Below, one piece after another: positions 8,591-19,300 of a stretch of 64,000 nucleotides of DNA. Each line of letters begins with the position of its first letter. Position 1 is the stretch's first letter. The stretch is from positions 1,302,001 to 1,366,000 of the forward strand of contig NZ_CP013341.1 of the NCBI RefSeq assembly GCF_001455205.1, written 5' to 3'. Source of the stretch: Nitrosomonas ureae (GTDB taxonomy: Bacteria > Pseudomonadota > Gammaproteobacteria > Burkholderiales > Nitrosomonadaceae). Below the pieces are notes generated by a model that was given only the letters and a program-made list of their open reading frames with translations, was not told the origin of the DNA and did not search any database. The position numbers and the translations under genes are program-made.

Positions 8591-9340
8591 TTACTCGCTA
8601 AAAATAATTCCCGCCCGCGCCAAGTCTTCGATAAAGTCGATTTCGCACCAACGAAAGCCTTTTATAGAACAGGAGCTTACTAAATGTTGCTTGGCTAGGC
8701 GATCAATAATCGATAAATACCATGATTTGAGTTCCGCCGGATGACGCAAAGCCTCTTCCACAGCATTACGAAACGTATGTGCGCCTTGCTCACGGAAGTA
8801 AATCAAACCGATCGATTCCGCATTGACTTGATGTGGCGGTACGATTTTACTGACTTGCCTTACCCAGCGATCGGTGTCCAATTGCACCTTCATATCGTCG
8901 GCGTCATAAATGTCCTTATCATCTACACTCAGTGTAATGGGCGCAGGCTCTGAATTCAAGACCTTACTTAGCAATGCCGATTCGATTACGGTATCACCGT
9001 TTAACAACAAGAAATCGCCATTCATTTCAGCGCGTGCAATCCAGCAGCTTGCCAGATTATCCGCTACCTCATAAAAGGGGTTAAACAGAATTTTAATCTT
9101 GGAATGGTTGGTGTAACGTTGTTGCAACAACGCCTCAATCAAAGCCACCTGAAAGCCGGTAATAATCGTAATATCATGGATGCCCACAGCCAGCAAAGCA
9201 TCAATTTGCCAGGCCAGCACAGGTTTATCGGAAACTGGCAATAAGCATTTCGGCGTATTCTCGGTTAGCGGCAACAAACGGCGACCCTGCCCGGCGCTCA
9301 GAATGATGGCTTTGATCGATTTCGTGGCTTGGTTCGTCAT
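8591..9340 (-). CDS. NTP-transferase (sugar-phosphate or phosphocholine nucleotidyltransferase type)
   Basis: A 249-residue enzyme from the ATG at 9338-9340 (MTNQATKSIK); a TTG further upstream would add 11 residues. It has the nucleotidyltransferase signature AIILSAGQGRRLLPLTENTPKCLLPV at residues 10-35 (glycine-rich NTP loop and the Lys-containing PKCLLPV), then GIHDITIITGF, LLLNGDTVIE (metal-binding Asp) and a C-terminal IDFIEDL. Compact size without a left-handed helix domain fits the phosphocholine cytidylyltransferase or nucleotidyltransferase single-domain class. Substrate is not decidable. Seven bases separate it from the HIT gene. Confidence 0.82.
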   Translation of the reverse strand: MTNQATKSIKAIILSAGQGRRLLPLTENTPKCLLPVSDKPVLAWQIDALLAVGIHDITIITGFQVALIEALLQQRYTNHSKIKILFNPFYEVADNLASCWIARAEMNGDFLLLNGDTVIESALLSKVLNSEPAPITLSVDDKDIYDADDMKVQLDTDRWVRQVSKIVPPHQVNAESIGLIYFREQGAHTFRNAVEEALRHPAELKSWYLSIIDRLAKQHLVSSCSIKGFRWCEIDFIEDLARAGIIFSE

Positions 9341-9432
9341 AGATAAATTGATTTTAAAGTACTTTTCATGCAACGCGGTGATAGCAATGCAGCCATTGTA
9401 ACCAAGTTTGGATTTAGAGAGTGCGGTATGCT

Positions 9433-10590
9433 TTAAAAAGAAAGACTGCTGATCTGCTTTAGTTCTGCAACAATGTGCTGGGTGGCACGCAAGAAACTGT
9501 CAACTTGTTCCAGCGTATTACTGCGTCCCAGACTGACACGCACTGCGCAGCGTGCAAGCATCGGATCGACTTGCATTGCATTCAGCACGTGACTTTGTCC
9601 CGGATTTACGCTGGAACAGGCAGCTCCGGCGGCAACGGCAAAACCGGCTTTATCCAGTTTAACCACCAGCGTGTCGCCTTCAATATCCGGTAATGCAAAA
9701 TAACACGTGTTGGGAATACGCGCAGCAGCACTGCCAAAAATTACTGCATCCATACTTGCTAGCCCTTTTTCCAACTGATCCCGCAATATTGAGACATGCT
9801 GTGCGGTTTCGGTCATACGTGCCTGTGCCAATTCGCACGCGACGCCAAAACCTACAATTGCAGGTACATTCTCGGTGCCGGAGCGCAGTCCGTTTTCATG
9901 TCCGCCACCGTAGATCAGCGGTTTCAATAACAACCGTTTGTCGACGATCAAGGCTGCCGCGCCTTTGGGGCCATAAATCTTGTGCGCGGAAAGTGTCATG
10001 GCATGCACCTTGAGTGCCGAGAAATCAAGCGGAATTTTTCCCAATCCCTGAATCGCATCGGTGTGTACATAAGCGCCATGTGAGCGCGCCGATTCGGCAA
10101 TATGAGCAACATCCTGAATCACACCGGTTTCGTTATTGGCCAGCATTGTCGCAACCAATCCCGGTTTGTTTTTTTGCATTGCGTTACTCGCCGCATCCAA
10201 ATCCACTCGTCCGGAAGCATTCACCGTCAGTTGGTGCATCGCCCACGCATCGCAACTGCGGCGAGAAAGCGCTTGGGCCGGTTTCAACACACAAGGATGC
10301 TCAATCGCGCTGATGAAAAGATTGCCGGGTTTCAAACTATCCGCTGCGCCACGGATAAATAAGTTATTCGCTTCCGAGCCGCCGCTGGTGAAAATCACCT
10401 GTACCGGCTGTACCCCTGCCGCATCCGCTACTTGCCTCCGTGCCTTGTCAATAGCACGGCGCGCGTTCAAACCATACCCGTGGCGACTGGAAGCATTGCC
10501 GAATTCCCGCTGAAAGTAAGGCAGCATAGCCTCCCACACAGCGTCATCAATACGGGTAGTGGCGTTATGGTCGAAATAGACTGGTTCCAT
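9433..10590 (-). CDS. Cysteine desulfurase family, PLP-dependent
   Basis: A 385-residue PLP enzyme that should convert cysteine to alanine and pass the sulfur to a carrier. Visible: VYFDHNATTRIDDAV start, SGGSEANNLFI, HTDAIQGLGK, the PLP lysine in TLSAHKIYGPKG, RSGTENVPAIVGFG and the catalytic Cys in AAGAACSSVNPGQSHVL. Length fits NifS/IscS group. None of iscR, iscU, hscA or fdx is next to it, so it is probably a stand-alone desulfurase and not the main IscS. It is first in the minus-strand series, 92 bases before the nucleotidyltransferase. The tusA-like gene at 25.6 kb could be a sulfur acceptor, but nothing links them. Confidence 0.9.
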   Translation of the reverse strand: MEPVYFDHNATTRIDDAVWEAMLPYFQREFGNASSRHGYGLNARRAIDKARRQVADAAGVQPVQVIFTSGGSEANNLFIRGAADSLKPGNLFISAIEHPCVLKPAQALSRRSCDAWAMHQLTVNASGRVDLDAASNAMQKNKPGLVATMLANNETGVIQDVAHIAESARSHGAYVHTDAIQGLGKIPLDFSALKVHAMTLSAHKIYGPKGAAALIVDKRLLLKPLIYGGGHENGLRSGTENVPAIVGFGVACELAQARMTETAQHVSILRDQLEKGLASMDAVIFGSAAARIPNTCYFALPDIEGDTLVVKLDKAGFAVAAGAACSSVNPGQSHVLNAMQVDPMLARCAVRVSLGRSNTLEQVDSFLRATQHIVAELKQISSLSF

Positions 10591-10773
10591 TCAGCTCATC
10601 TGTAAATTGGGAAAGACGGTATGATAAACCTAATGAATGTTTTTATGGTGCTGAGTATTTTATGTACCTGCCTCCACACCTATATGCCTGCCGAATGTTT
10701 TTCGCTAGAGTTCGCCAATATTGGATGCTAGAATCATTTAAAGTCAACAATCAAATCAAGGGAGAACTGCATT

Positions 10774-11517
10774 ATGCTGGCAGAGAAGCGTTTAACTGAA
10801 TTGGGTTTTACACTCAGTCAGGCAATAGATTTTATCAATACAAATATTAATCAGCCCCAAATAATCTTCGATGTAGCATCAGAACACGGTGTAAACACCA
10901 GAATGCTGAGTGAAATATCGGGTTATTCGAAAGACGTGGTTCATGGATACTTTTTAAACGCGGGCTATGACAGCGCGACGATAAATACACAATTAAATAC
11001 CAATCTTCTGGTGAATTCTAGTTTAGGTTCGTTGGAAAGTCTTGTCGCCTTTAATGAAAGAGAAGGTGTTTTATCGAATGCCTCATTGCGTGAAGTGGTT
11101 AAGCCGGTAATTGATGCGAATTACGACTATGATGGGACTTTTGGCCCGGCAAACTTGAATCAATCTGATGACGGAGTTTATTCTTCAGGGGAGTTAGGTG
11201 TAGAAAATCTCAATGATGTTCTTGCAACCAATGACAACCTGGAGTCTTTGTTTTATGGTTCATTAATTAATATTTTTCTGGCACTTGACCAAACTGAACT
11301 GGATCAGATCAACACGTTTCCCGCAGGTGATGATCCCGACGAGTTTCAGGTGCTTGTCCTTGAAGCATTGAGTGAATCACCTGCATCAGTTGCCTGGAAT
11401 GATGAACAGTTGGCTGATCTGGTAACCGATGAGGCCATCAATCTTTTGGAGAGATACTGGGTTAGTGATCTTATCGGCGTGCTGGATCATAGTTTATTGG
11501 GATTAGCTTCAGCTTAA
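10774..11517 (+). CDS. Unknown acidic helical protein
   Basis: A 247-residue protein I cannot assign. It has a strong ribosome site (GGGAGA, 9 bases before the ATG) and no signal peptide. Residues ~10-65 form a helical segment (LSQAIDFINTNINQPQIIF, then VNTRMLSEISGYSKDVVHGYF) of a style I associate with large secreted repeat proteins of proteobacteria. The middle has DYDGTFGPANLNQSDDGVYSSGEL, polar and rich in Asp/Asn. The C-terminal 80 residues are strongly acidic and end hydrophobic (LLGLASA), which is compatible with a C-terminal type I secretion signal. That is only a guess. It is monocistronic and convergent with the lipoprotein gene. Confidence 0.65.
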   Translation: MLAEKRLTELGFTLSQAIDFINTNINQPQIIFDVASEHGVNTRMLSEISGYSKDVVHGYFLNAGYDSATINTQLNTNLLVNSSLGSLESLVAFNEREGVLSNASLREVVKPVIDANYDYDGTFGPANLNQSDDGVYSSGELGVENLNDVLATNDNLESLFYGSLINIFLALDQTELDQINTFPAGDDPDEFQVLVLEALSESPASVAWNDEQLADLVTDEAINLLERYWVSDLIGVLDHSLLGLASA

Positions 11518-11540
11518 AAAGTATTATGAGACAGTGTAGT

Positions 11541-11571
11541 TTCATCAAGGCAGTATCCTGCCATTGATGAA
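11541..11571. terminator. Strong hairpin between convergent genes
   Basis: TTCATCAAGGCAG pairs with CTGCCATTGATGAA around a TATC loop; only one A is bulged. It lies between the stop at 11517 and the stop at 11591 of convergent genes. It lacks a clear U-run on either side, so it is a terminator or an mRNA 3'-end stabiliser. Confidence 0.5.
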
Positions 11572-11590
11572 TGGTTTGAATCGCAAATGA

Positions 11591-12376
11591 CTAACAACTC
11601 GCAGCCTTGATACATACGCGATACCATGATCCGCCGCCAGAATTAATATCAGTACAGCACGGATTTACTTGCTCAGTAATGACGTATAAAGAGATGGGCG
11701 TTCGCAGTTCGGGTAACGATTGAGGTAAGCGAGGCAATGCAGGACTGATCGCAATATAATCCTCACTTCTGAAAATTTTAGCGTCTCCGCTTATTGCATT
11801 GGTTGCAACAACAAAACCGATTTCGAATTCAGCGACTTTCGCAACTCTCCTGAGTGTTGTTTCTAAGCGGTGGATAAGTTCGCTGCTTATCGGTGGAATT
11901 GAAGAGTCTGTGGTGTTGTTTCCACTTTTCTCACAGATCAGCGCAGTCTGTGCATCGACATGGATATAGTTGCAATTTTGTGCGCCTTCTACCACACCCG
12001 AGATTGGTATAACGTTGATTGCGGTAATTTTTTTGTATTGAGGGATTCGTGGATCGTCGGATGTGAGCGTGAATTCAGCTGTTTCATTTATCATATGCAC
12101 CACTGCACCACTGCGGCTATCGATAAAACCTATCTGGGTAAATGAAAAGCCTAGTGCCTTAACGAGCTCTTCCGATTCGGTTTTCGTTAACCTGTTCTCC
12201 TCAGTGATTGCAGCAGGCGATCTTTGGTTGAATTCCCTAAGATGTTCTTTAACTTCATTGATTTCTTCTTTAATTTCACTCTTAATCTTATCGATTTGTT
12301 GTCCTTCACAGCTTGCGAGTAATAATGAAGAAAATATAATTACCATAGCCATGGTTATCAATCTATTATTTAACAT
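11591..12376 (-). CDS. Lipoprotein of unknown function
   Basis: A 261-residue protein with a lipoprotein signal: MAMVIIFSSLLLASCEGQ, where LLAS-C is a good lipobox at about residue 23. After the Cys comes a charged coiled-coil-like stretch (KIKSEIKEEINEVKEHLREF). The remainder is mixed alpha/beta with four or more Cys near the C-terminus (VNPCCTDINSGGGSWYRVCIKAASC), suggesting disulfides in the periplasm. The ribosome site GAAAGGAGAGG is strong. It follows the FecR-TPR-barrel gene by 13 bases on the same strand and is therefore probably co-transcribed with it. No domain is recognised. Confidence 0.75.
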   Translation of the reverse strand: MLNNRLITMAMVIIFSSLLLASCEGQQIDKIKSEIKEEINEVKEHLREFNQRSPAAITEENRLTKTESEELVKALGFSFTQIGFIDSRSGAVVHMINETAEFTLTSDDPRIPQYKKITAINVIPISGVVEGAQNCNYIHVDAQTALICEKSGNNTTDSSIPPISSELIHRLETTLRRVAKVAEFEIGFVVATNAISGDAKIFRSEDYIAISPALPRLPQSLPELRTPISLYVITEQVNPCCTDINSGGGSWYRVCIKAASC

Positions 12377-12389
12377 ATTACCTCTCCTT

Positions 12390-15300
12390 TCAAAAATTTA
12401 AAGTAATTCGTGCAAAAATTGTTCGCTCTGGAATAAAGCGTGGGCCTACCTGCTCCGGGGTTATAAAATTGGTGGTACGGTATAAGAAAAACTCATCAAA
12501 TAGATTTCTGGCTTCCAGACTAACCATTCCTCTGCGTTTGGGAAGTCGATAACCAATCGATGCATCAACCAGGAAAGTTTTGTCGGTACCTTCATTGTCT
12601 TGTTTTCCTGTTCGATCTACTTTTTGGTGAATAAAAGTTCCGGTCAAGTTGGCGAAAAAACCGTTTGGATTGAAATAATCGATTCCTGTCGGGAGAGTCA
12701 GCGTATCGATTAAATGAGGGTTGCCATTAATCTCATTCCGGGAAAATTTTTCAAACTGAATTTCACTTCTTGCTGTCCAGCGTTTATGAAGTAGTCCATA
12801 TAAATAAGCCCGAATTAACGATTCTTTTTGATCATAAAGACTGACGCTTGTTGGTAAATGAATAGGAACACTTAAATCCCGATCTGAGATCTCAAATCCG
12901 CTAAACAATTTATCCCGAAAATGAGTATCTATTCCAATACCGATACGGCGGGATTTAGTCCCATTAAAATCGTCAAACAGTTGATTAAATCCGGCGATCT
13001 GAGTCGGCTCAATGGTTTGATGAGCGGTAAGTGGCGCTTTAACTGTTTCTAGCCATGCCATACGTAATCGCACATAGTTTGTAACGTTCCACTGCAATCC
13101 GAATTTTGGATTGAATCCATCAATTGTATATTCTCTTTCTTTGTAGGAATCATAACTAAACCCCACCGTCGCATTTAAATCGGGATGAAGATTCAAATTC
13201 GAATATACATAACCATTTGTTTTGTTTCTACCAAAGTTCTCACAACATTGAATTGTATTCACTGATGAATGTAATTCAATAGTAGGGTCAACATTTAAAC
13301 GATAAACACCGGAGCCAGCGAGTAAGTTAAACCACGAGCTGCGAAATTGATATTGAATTTCAGTTTGATATCCTTCTATTTTTTCAGAATTAGTTTTTAA
13401 TACCCTTTCACCAAGACTCTCATTTTTCCTATCAGAATATTGACTGGAGGTAATGATACTTTGATTGGGTGACAAATCGTATCGTGCGCCCACCCGTACT
13501 GTATCTTCGTTGATATTTCTGCGCCATCGATTTTGCAGTGCATTAGGATCAGCAGAGTCTCTGTCAAAATCCTGCAACAAATAACCATGGTGGGTCGAAC
13601 GTGTCCGCACTTCAGCTTGAAGATTCAATTTGGACGTCAACGCATGCTGAACGAAAGCATTGAGAATATCATGATTCTGATCGTTGTTGGTGCGGAAGCC
13701 ATTGGTTTCATAATGAAATTGGCCCAGGCTGATCGAAGTGCGCTCATTGAACTTGGAGAATACCACTTCATTACCCAAGCTACTATTGTTGCCGACTACA
13801 CCAGACGTGACCAATTGCGTTTTGCTGCGTTCCATCAGAGGAGTGAATTCGTTAAATCCGGGATTCGATGGGCCTGTATTATTAATGATATTAAGATCGG
13901 CTACCGCCATGTGCGGTTGAACGGGATTGACATTAATCGGTTGCAGCAATTGCGCTTGCAGCAGCTCACTGACACGAGCAGCTTCATGACGTGGAATATT
14001 GGCATAGGTATCGGATAAGAAACGGTGTGCCGAATGATTAGCCGGATCGAAGCTCAACGATTTTGCCGTTTCCATAATGGCGCGTTTTTCAAATCCCAGA
14101 TTTTCAAAGATGCGCGCCAGGCTGGAGCCTCTGGCCGCTTCATCGCGATCAAGCAGGAACTTGGAGCGATACACCGCACGGTTATTGTTCAGTTCAATCG
14201 ATTTCTGGATATCCCTGAGTGCCTCTACCGGTCGATTCTGGGTTTGTTTCTGGATACCGTCATAGAGCCACGGGGTTGGGTCTTTCGGATCACGTTCTTT
14301 GGCCAGATCAAATTGTGTGCTCGATAGCGGGTAGCGTTTTTCTTCGAAATACGCTTTACCCAAATAACTGCGCATCAACGAATTGGCCGGATCCAGACTG
14401 ACGGCGATTTCGAGTTCTATGCGTCCTGCTTCGAGATCGCCTTCACGAATCAGCGCGATACCAAGCCCGAGCCTGGGCATCGGATCAGTTTGATCAAGTT
14501 CGATCGCGTGCTGAAAAATTGCTCTTGCCGTTTGTGTTTCCAGTTGCAATAACCGTGCAAAGCCTAATATCGTTTGTGTTTTGCTCAAAGCAGGATTGAG
14601 TCTGACTGCTTGTTGCGCGGCTTGCCTGGCTTGCTCTAGTTCACCGAGCGACATTTGTAATTCTGCAATGCGCGCCCAGGCCAGCGCATGCCGCGGATCC
14701 AGTAGCATAGCCTGTTGTACACTTTTAAGTGCAGCTTCAATCTCAAAATGCGCTTGCTGGACATAGGAAAGCGCCAACTGCGCTGCGGCCGATTCCGGAT
14801 TGCGGGTAACCGCTTTGGTGGCCAACCTGAGTGCTTGATCTTTATTAGTTTGTACTACAGCGATGACAGTCAGTATGGCATAGGCATCACTGTTGTCCGG
14901 TTCTTGCTGCAGTACGCGCTGGATGATTGTCTGAGCTTCTTCCACCTGCCCGGTATTGAGCAATTGACTCGCTTGATGAATTAATGCATCGATACCTTGT
15001 ATGCCACGATCCTGCCAGTAATCCAAGATAGTCGGATAATGCAATGCCCATTGCACCGCATCGATGGGGAAGATTATGATTTCTTTTTGCGGTGCCTGAC
15101 CTTTGTGGATAGTGGCCGCTTCATGATCATTAAGTGCCAGCTGACCCCGATCATTGCTGACGGATACCTTGCCTTCGTAGACCACAACTTCTGCATCGTC
15201 ACCATGTACGCTGACCAGAAATTCAGTTCCGTCCACACTCGCGTTAACAAAGGGGGTTCTGATTCTGAACGGTTTCGGTGTTCGCGTGATGATATGAATT

Positions 15301-15686
15301 GCACCTTCGATAAAATCTAGTAGTGAGATATTTTTATCTTCTTGCACTGCGGGAAAAATAATACTGGATTTCTGATCTAGCCTAAGCATGCTATCGTTAT
15401 TGAGCCGCAACCCTGCACGACTGTGGGATCTGGAGCGGATCATGTCACCGCCGCACAGCAGTGTATCCATGCTGGCCGATTGCCACGCTTTTTCCTGAAT
15501 GCGCTTGATCTCGATCACCCCCTGTACGGATACGATGCGAGCGTGGGCAGTTTCCACTGTACACGTTGCTGAGGCATGCAGCAAACCGGTATGGCTCAAA
15601 GGCAAGAGTATCGTGGTCAGTATAAGCATCAAGCCGGATGCTTTTCCAAATCGCCGGCGGAGCAAGCCTGGGCAGCATATGTTCAT
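12390..15686 (-). CDS. FecR-TPR-outer-membrane beta-barrel fusion (copy 1)
   Basis: A 1098-residue envelope protein. Residues 1-~40 are a signal region; ~45-195 are a FecR domain (ARIVSVQGVIEIKR, then LLCGGDMIRSRSHSRAGL, VDGTEFLVSVHGDDAEVVVYEGKVSV). Residues ~235-590 hold about ten TPR units in tandem (for example ALSYVQQAHFEIEAALKSVQ, LIREGDLEAGRIELEIAVSL). From ~600 on the sequence becomes beta-rich with alternating aromatic strands and ends NLFDEFFLYRT...ARITLNF; a terminal Phe is the mark of an outer-membrane barrel inserted by BamA, and the NLFD motif is seen at the end of TonB-dependent receptors. No TonB box or plug domain is visible. It is a paralogue of the gene at 16.4-19.7 kb. Role is unknown; probably a surface sensor or a channel coupled to the FecR/TPR periplasmic part. 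Confidence 0.85.
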   Translation of the reverse strand: MNICCPGLLRRRFGKASGLMLILTTILLPLSHTGLLHASATCTVETAHARIVSVQGVIEIKRIQEKAWQSASMDTLLCGGDMIRSRSHSRAGLRLNNDSMLRLDQKSSIIFPAVQEDKNISLLDFIEGAIHIITRTPKPFRIRTPFVNASVDGTEFLVSVHGDDAEVVVYEGKVSVSNDRGQLALNDHEAATIHKGQAPQKEIIIFPIDAVQWALHYPTILDYWQDRGIQGIDALIHQASQLLNTGQVEEAQTIIQRVLQQEPDNSDAYAILTVIAVVQTNKDQALRLATKAVTRNPESAAAQLALSYVQQAHFEIEAALKSVQQAMLLDPRHALAWARIAELQMSLGELEQARQAAQQAVRLNPALSKTQTILGFARLLQLETQTARAIFQHAIELDQTDPMPRLGLGIALIREGDLEAGRIELEIAVSLDPANSLMRSYLGKAYFEEKRYPLSSTQFDLAKERDPKDPTPWLYDGIQKQTQNRPVEALRDIQKSIELNNNRAVYRSKFLLDRDEAARGSSLARIFENLGFEKRAIMETAKSLSFDPANHSAHRFLSDTYANIPRHEAARVSELLQAQLLQPINVNPVQPHMAVADLNIINNTGPSNPGFNEFTPLMERSKTQLVTSGVVGNNSSLGNEVVFSKFNERTSISLGQFHYETNGFRTNNDQNHDILNAFVQHALTSKLNLQAEVRTRSTHHGYLLQDFDRDSADPNALQNRWRRNINEDTVRVGARYDLSPNQSIITSSQYSDRKNESLGERVLKTNSEKIEGYQTEIQYQFRSSWFNLLAGSGVYRLNVDPTIELHSSVNTIQCCENFGRNKTNGYVYSNLNLHPDLNATVGFSYDSYKEREYTIDGFNPKFGLQWNVTNYVRLRMAWLETVKAPLTAHQTIEPTQIAGFNQLFDDFNGTKSRRIGIGIDTHFRDKLFSGFEISDRDLSVPIHLPTSVSLYDQKESLIRAYLYGLLHKRWTARSEIQFEKFSRNEINGNPHLIDTLTLPTGIDYFNPNGFFANLTGTFIHQKVDRTGKQDNEGTDKTFLVDASIGYRLPKRRGMVSLEARNLFDEFFLYRTTNFITPEQVGPRFIPERTIFARITLNF

Positions 15687-15968
15687 TCTTGATTGATCTT
15701 ATTTTATATTCCCATACATTACAAACAAACGCGATCAATTTGCCAACTCAGAAGAATTGATGCAAGGAGTGTTCCGTTGTAACTTTAGAAGAACAGTGAA
15801 ACTTACACGGTGAGGATGTTAGCGTTTTTCTTCTCGATTATATGTGGTATTCCCCACACGTAAACAGGCTATTGCGCGTAGTGAATTCAAATTACGAAGA
15901 GAAAGATATTTTGAGAAATCATGAGCCTTGGACTATTTTCATGACCGGTCTCATACGATGACTATGCA

Positions 15969-16262
15969 CTATAGCGGGGTTTTATCTTCGCAAAACAATA
16001 GACGATTACTGTCTTTGATATATTTTATCGTTCCGCCGATAATTACCTGCTTTGCATAGTAAACACAGCAACGTTTAGGTTTTGCCTGAGTGGGATCATA
16101 GGAGAAAAAATACCAGGTATTTTGATACTGGATGGCAGTATTTGCATTCGCATAGACGTGAATATCCGTCGCGGGTTGGCCAGGCTGCGTAGTCTCAATA
16201 TGTGCGCAGCATTTAACAGGATTAACGGAGGTATCAAATGTGGTATGTCCGGTTACTGCCAT
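15969..16262 (-). CDS. Small Cys-rich protein between the FecR-TPR-barrel paralogues
   Basis: A 97-residue protein with no signal peptide and no recognised family. It holds six Cys, including KCCAHIE, KRCCVYY and a single LFCEDK near the end. Aromatic residues and short beta-like stretches dominate (TWYFFSYDPTQ, IGGTIKYIKD). The ribosome site AAAGGAAG is 5 bases from the ATG, so translation is well supported. It sits on the same strand between two large paralogous genes, about 95 bases after the upstream one. Paired cysteines suggest metal binding or redox; this is inference. Confidence 0.65.
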   Translation of the reverse strand: MAVTGHTTFDTSVNPVKCCAHIETTQPGQPATDIHVYANANTAIQYQNTWYFFSYDPTQAKPKRCCVYYAKQVIIGGTIKYIKDSNRLLFCEDKTPL

Positions 16263-16358
16263 AAACTTCCTTTCAAATTGGAAAAATAGTTTAAGAATTC
16301 AGAGATCCCATAGCTATTCGCTTTTAATAAAATAATACACGAGTAATCGATATTCTTG

Positions 16359-19300
16359 CTAAAAATTCATAGTCAACTTAAGAAAGACCGTGCGCGTTGG
16401 AAGAAAAATCGGGTTAACAGGCTCGGATAGATTAAGATAACTATTTCTATAATAGAACTCCTCATCCAGCAGATTTTTTCCCTCCAAACTCAGAATTCCT
16501 CTGCGATTGGGAAACCGATAACCAATCATGTAATCCAGCAGAAAAAATGAATCAATTCCTGAAGCAGTCTTCTGAGGATCTCGGATTCGACCATAATCAC
16601 CATGAAGAAATAGATCCTGTTTGACAAAAGTTGTGGTGAATCTGGAAAACAAGCCGGTTGGATGAAAGTGCTCAATACTGAATGGGGTGCTGACTGTCTT
16701 GATCCGATCCGGATTAGTGATGATATTTGCCCCATTATGCGCGAGCTTTTCGTATTGAAACTCGCCCCGTATAGCCCAAAGGGTGTGAGATAACCAGTAA
16801 AGGTAGGCGCGATAGAGTTGTTCATTTTGTTTCGATAAAACCTCTTCGCTTGCAGGTGCTGAAGGTACTTTTACATCGCGCTCGGATGCTTCGAAACCAC
16901 TGAACAGTTTATCCGCAACGCGAGTATCAAAACCGATACCCATGCGTCGCGCTCTAGTCCCATTCGGCTCATCAAAGAATTGATTGAAACCGGCCACTTG
17001 CGTAGGTTCCAATGATTGCTGCGCGATGATATGGGATTTTGTAGTTTCAAACCAGGCCGCTCTTAATCTGAAAAAATCAGTGATATCCCACTGTAAACCA
17101 ATCTTAGGATTAATTTTGTCTATCTGGGTATTGACGGTGCTGCTAAATGTATCGTAGCTCAATCCAACGGTAGTCGTGAGATTTGTGAGTAAGTGCGTAT
17201 TGGTATAGGCGTAGACTGTATTGCGGTCATAAATGCTCCCGAAATCGTAAGTCCCTCCCCCCATGATTGAATTAAAGAGCCTGGCCCGGAATAAATGCTG
17301 TGCTTCGGTTTGCAATCCGGACAAATTGAGCGTGAGAGGGTTTTCATTCCTGCTGAAAGCGATTTCCTCATCACGGTCAATATACTTGGTAGAAAACAGT
17401 AATTCCTGATTGGGAGTGATCGTGTATCTTGCACCGAATCGTGCAACCTGCTCATTCAGCTCCCTGCGGTAAAACGATCTGCCGTTCAATCCATCTTCAC
17501 CAAACTTTGAGAAATTCAGCTGGATATCTCCATGTTCAGATGCACGCGAACGAGCCTCGGCTTGTATGTTCAGCTTGGGAGTTAAGGCGTACTGAAAAAA
17601 AGCATTGTAAATATTATGTTTTTGGTCATTGTTAGGGCGAAATCCATCCGTCTCATGATGAAATTGTCCCAAGCCGATTGAAGCTCTGTCACGTTGGAGA
17701 GAAGCAACCACTTCATTTCCAAGCGTACCGTTGCTGCCCACAATTCCGGAAGCGACAAACTGAGGTTTGTTGCGTTCCATGAGCGGGGCAAATTCATTAA
17801 AGCCGATAGCCGAAGGCGCAGTTCCTGTAATGATATTGAGATCCGCGACGGCCAGGTGCGGTTGCACCGGATTGACGTTGATTGGCTGCAATAATTGCGC
17901 TTGCAGTAACTCGCTGACACGGGCGATTTCATGCCGTGGGATATTGACATAGGCATCGGACAAGAAACGATGCGCCGAATGATTTCCCGGATCAAAGCTC
18001 AGGGATTTTGCGGTTTCCATCAGCGCGCGTTTTTCAAATCCGAGATTCTCGAAAATTCTTGCCAGGCTTGATCCACGCGCGGCTTCATCACCATCCAACA
18101 ACAATCTGGATCGATAAACTGCGCGATTGTCGTTCAATTCAATTGATTTTTGGATATCCTTCAATGCTTCCACCGGTCGATTCTGAGTTTGCTTTTGAAT
18201 CGCATCATAAAGCCAGGGGGTAGGATCTTGCGGGTCACGCTCCTTGGCCAGATCGAATTGGACGCTGGCCTGAGGGTAGCGTTTTTCTTCAAAATAAGCC
18301 TTGCCCAGATAGCTACGTATGAGCGAATTGGCCGGATCCAGGCTTGCAGCGATTTCCAGTTCAATGCGGCCCGCTTCGAGCTTGCCTTCGCGTATCAGCG
18401 CCAATCCCATGCCCAGTCTTGGTAAAGGATCCGCCTGATCCAATAGAATGGCTTGAGAGAAGACCGTTTGTGCGCGTTGGGTATGAAATTGCAGTAAGTA
18501 TGCATAACCCAGAACCGTCTGTGTTCTGGCCACATCAGGGTTTAAATTGACAGCTTGTTGCGCCGCCTTGAATGCGCGATCCAAATCACCTGTGGACATG
18601 TGCAATTCAGCCAGGCGTGCCCATGTCAAAGCATTCTCGGGTTCTATCGTTGTTGCCTGCAGAACGCTGGCCAAGGCTTCTTCGATTCTGAAATGCGCTT
18701 GCTGAGCATATGAAAGCGCAAGCATTGCTGATGTAGAGTCGGTATTCAGCGCGTGCGCATGCGTGGCTAATTCGAGTGCCTGTTCTTTGCTATTTTGAAC
18801 CACTGCGATCAAAGCCAGCAAAGCATAGGCTTCGCTGTTATCAGGTTGTTTTGATAGCACTTCTTCAATGATTGTTTTGGCTTCATTGGCCTGACCGACT
18901 GCCAATAAAAGACTGGCGCGGTAGAGCGACAGATGGTCAGAGTAATCGGGTGATTCAATGCCATCCAGTAAGGACAAGGCTTCGGAAACTTTTCCTTGCC
19001 GATAGAATTCAATGAATTGCTTTAATTCCGGCAGCGCAGAGAGTGGGGTTAATTGTGGGAGATGAGCATGGATAATGGTTGGGTAGTGCAAAGCCCATTG
19101 CACCGTATCCACTGGATTAATAATGCTTATTTTGTGTGGTGCGGCATTACGGCTAGCGATTGCAGCTTCATGATTGGCAAGTGCAAGGATTCCTTGAGCG
19201 TTGGTGGCCGTTATTTTTCCCTCATAAAGGATCATCCGGGTACTATTTTCGTCGACACTGACAAGAAATTCAGTACCTTCAACACCACCGGTGAGAAAAG

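Noticed and set aside
13533..14018. 161-codon plus-strand frame inside FecR-TPR-barrel copy 1
   Set aside because: Opposes a well supported gene; no ribosome site or family.
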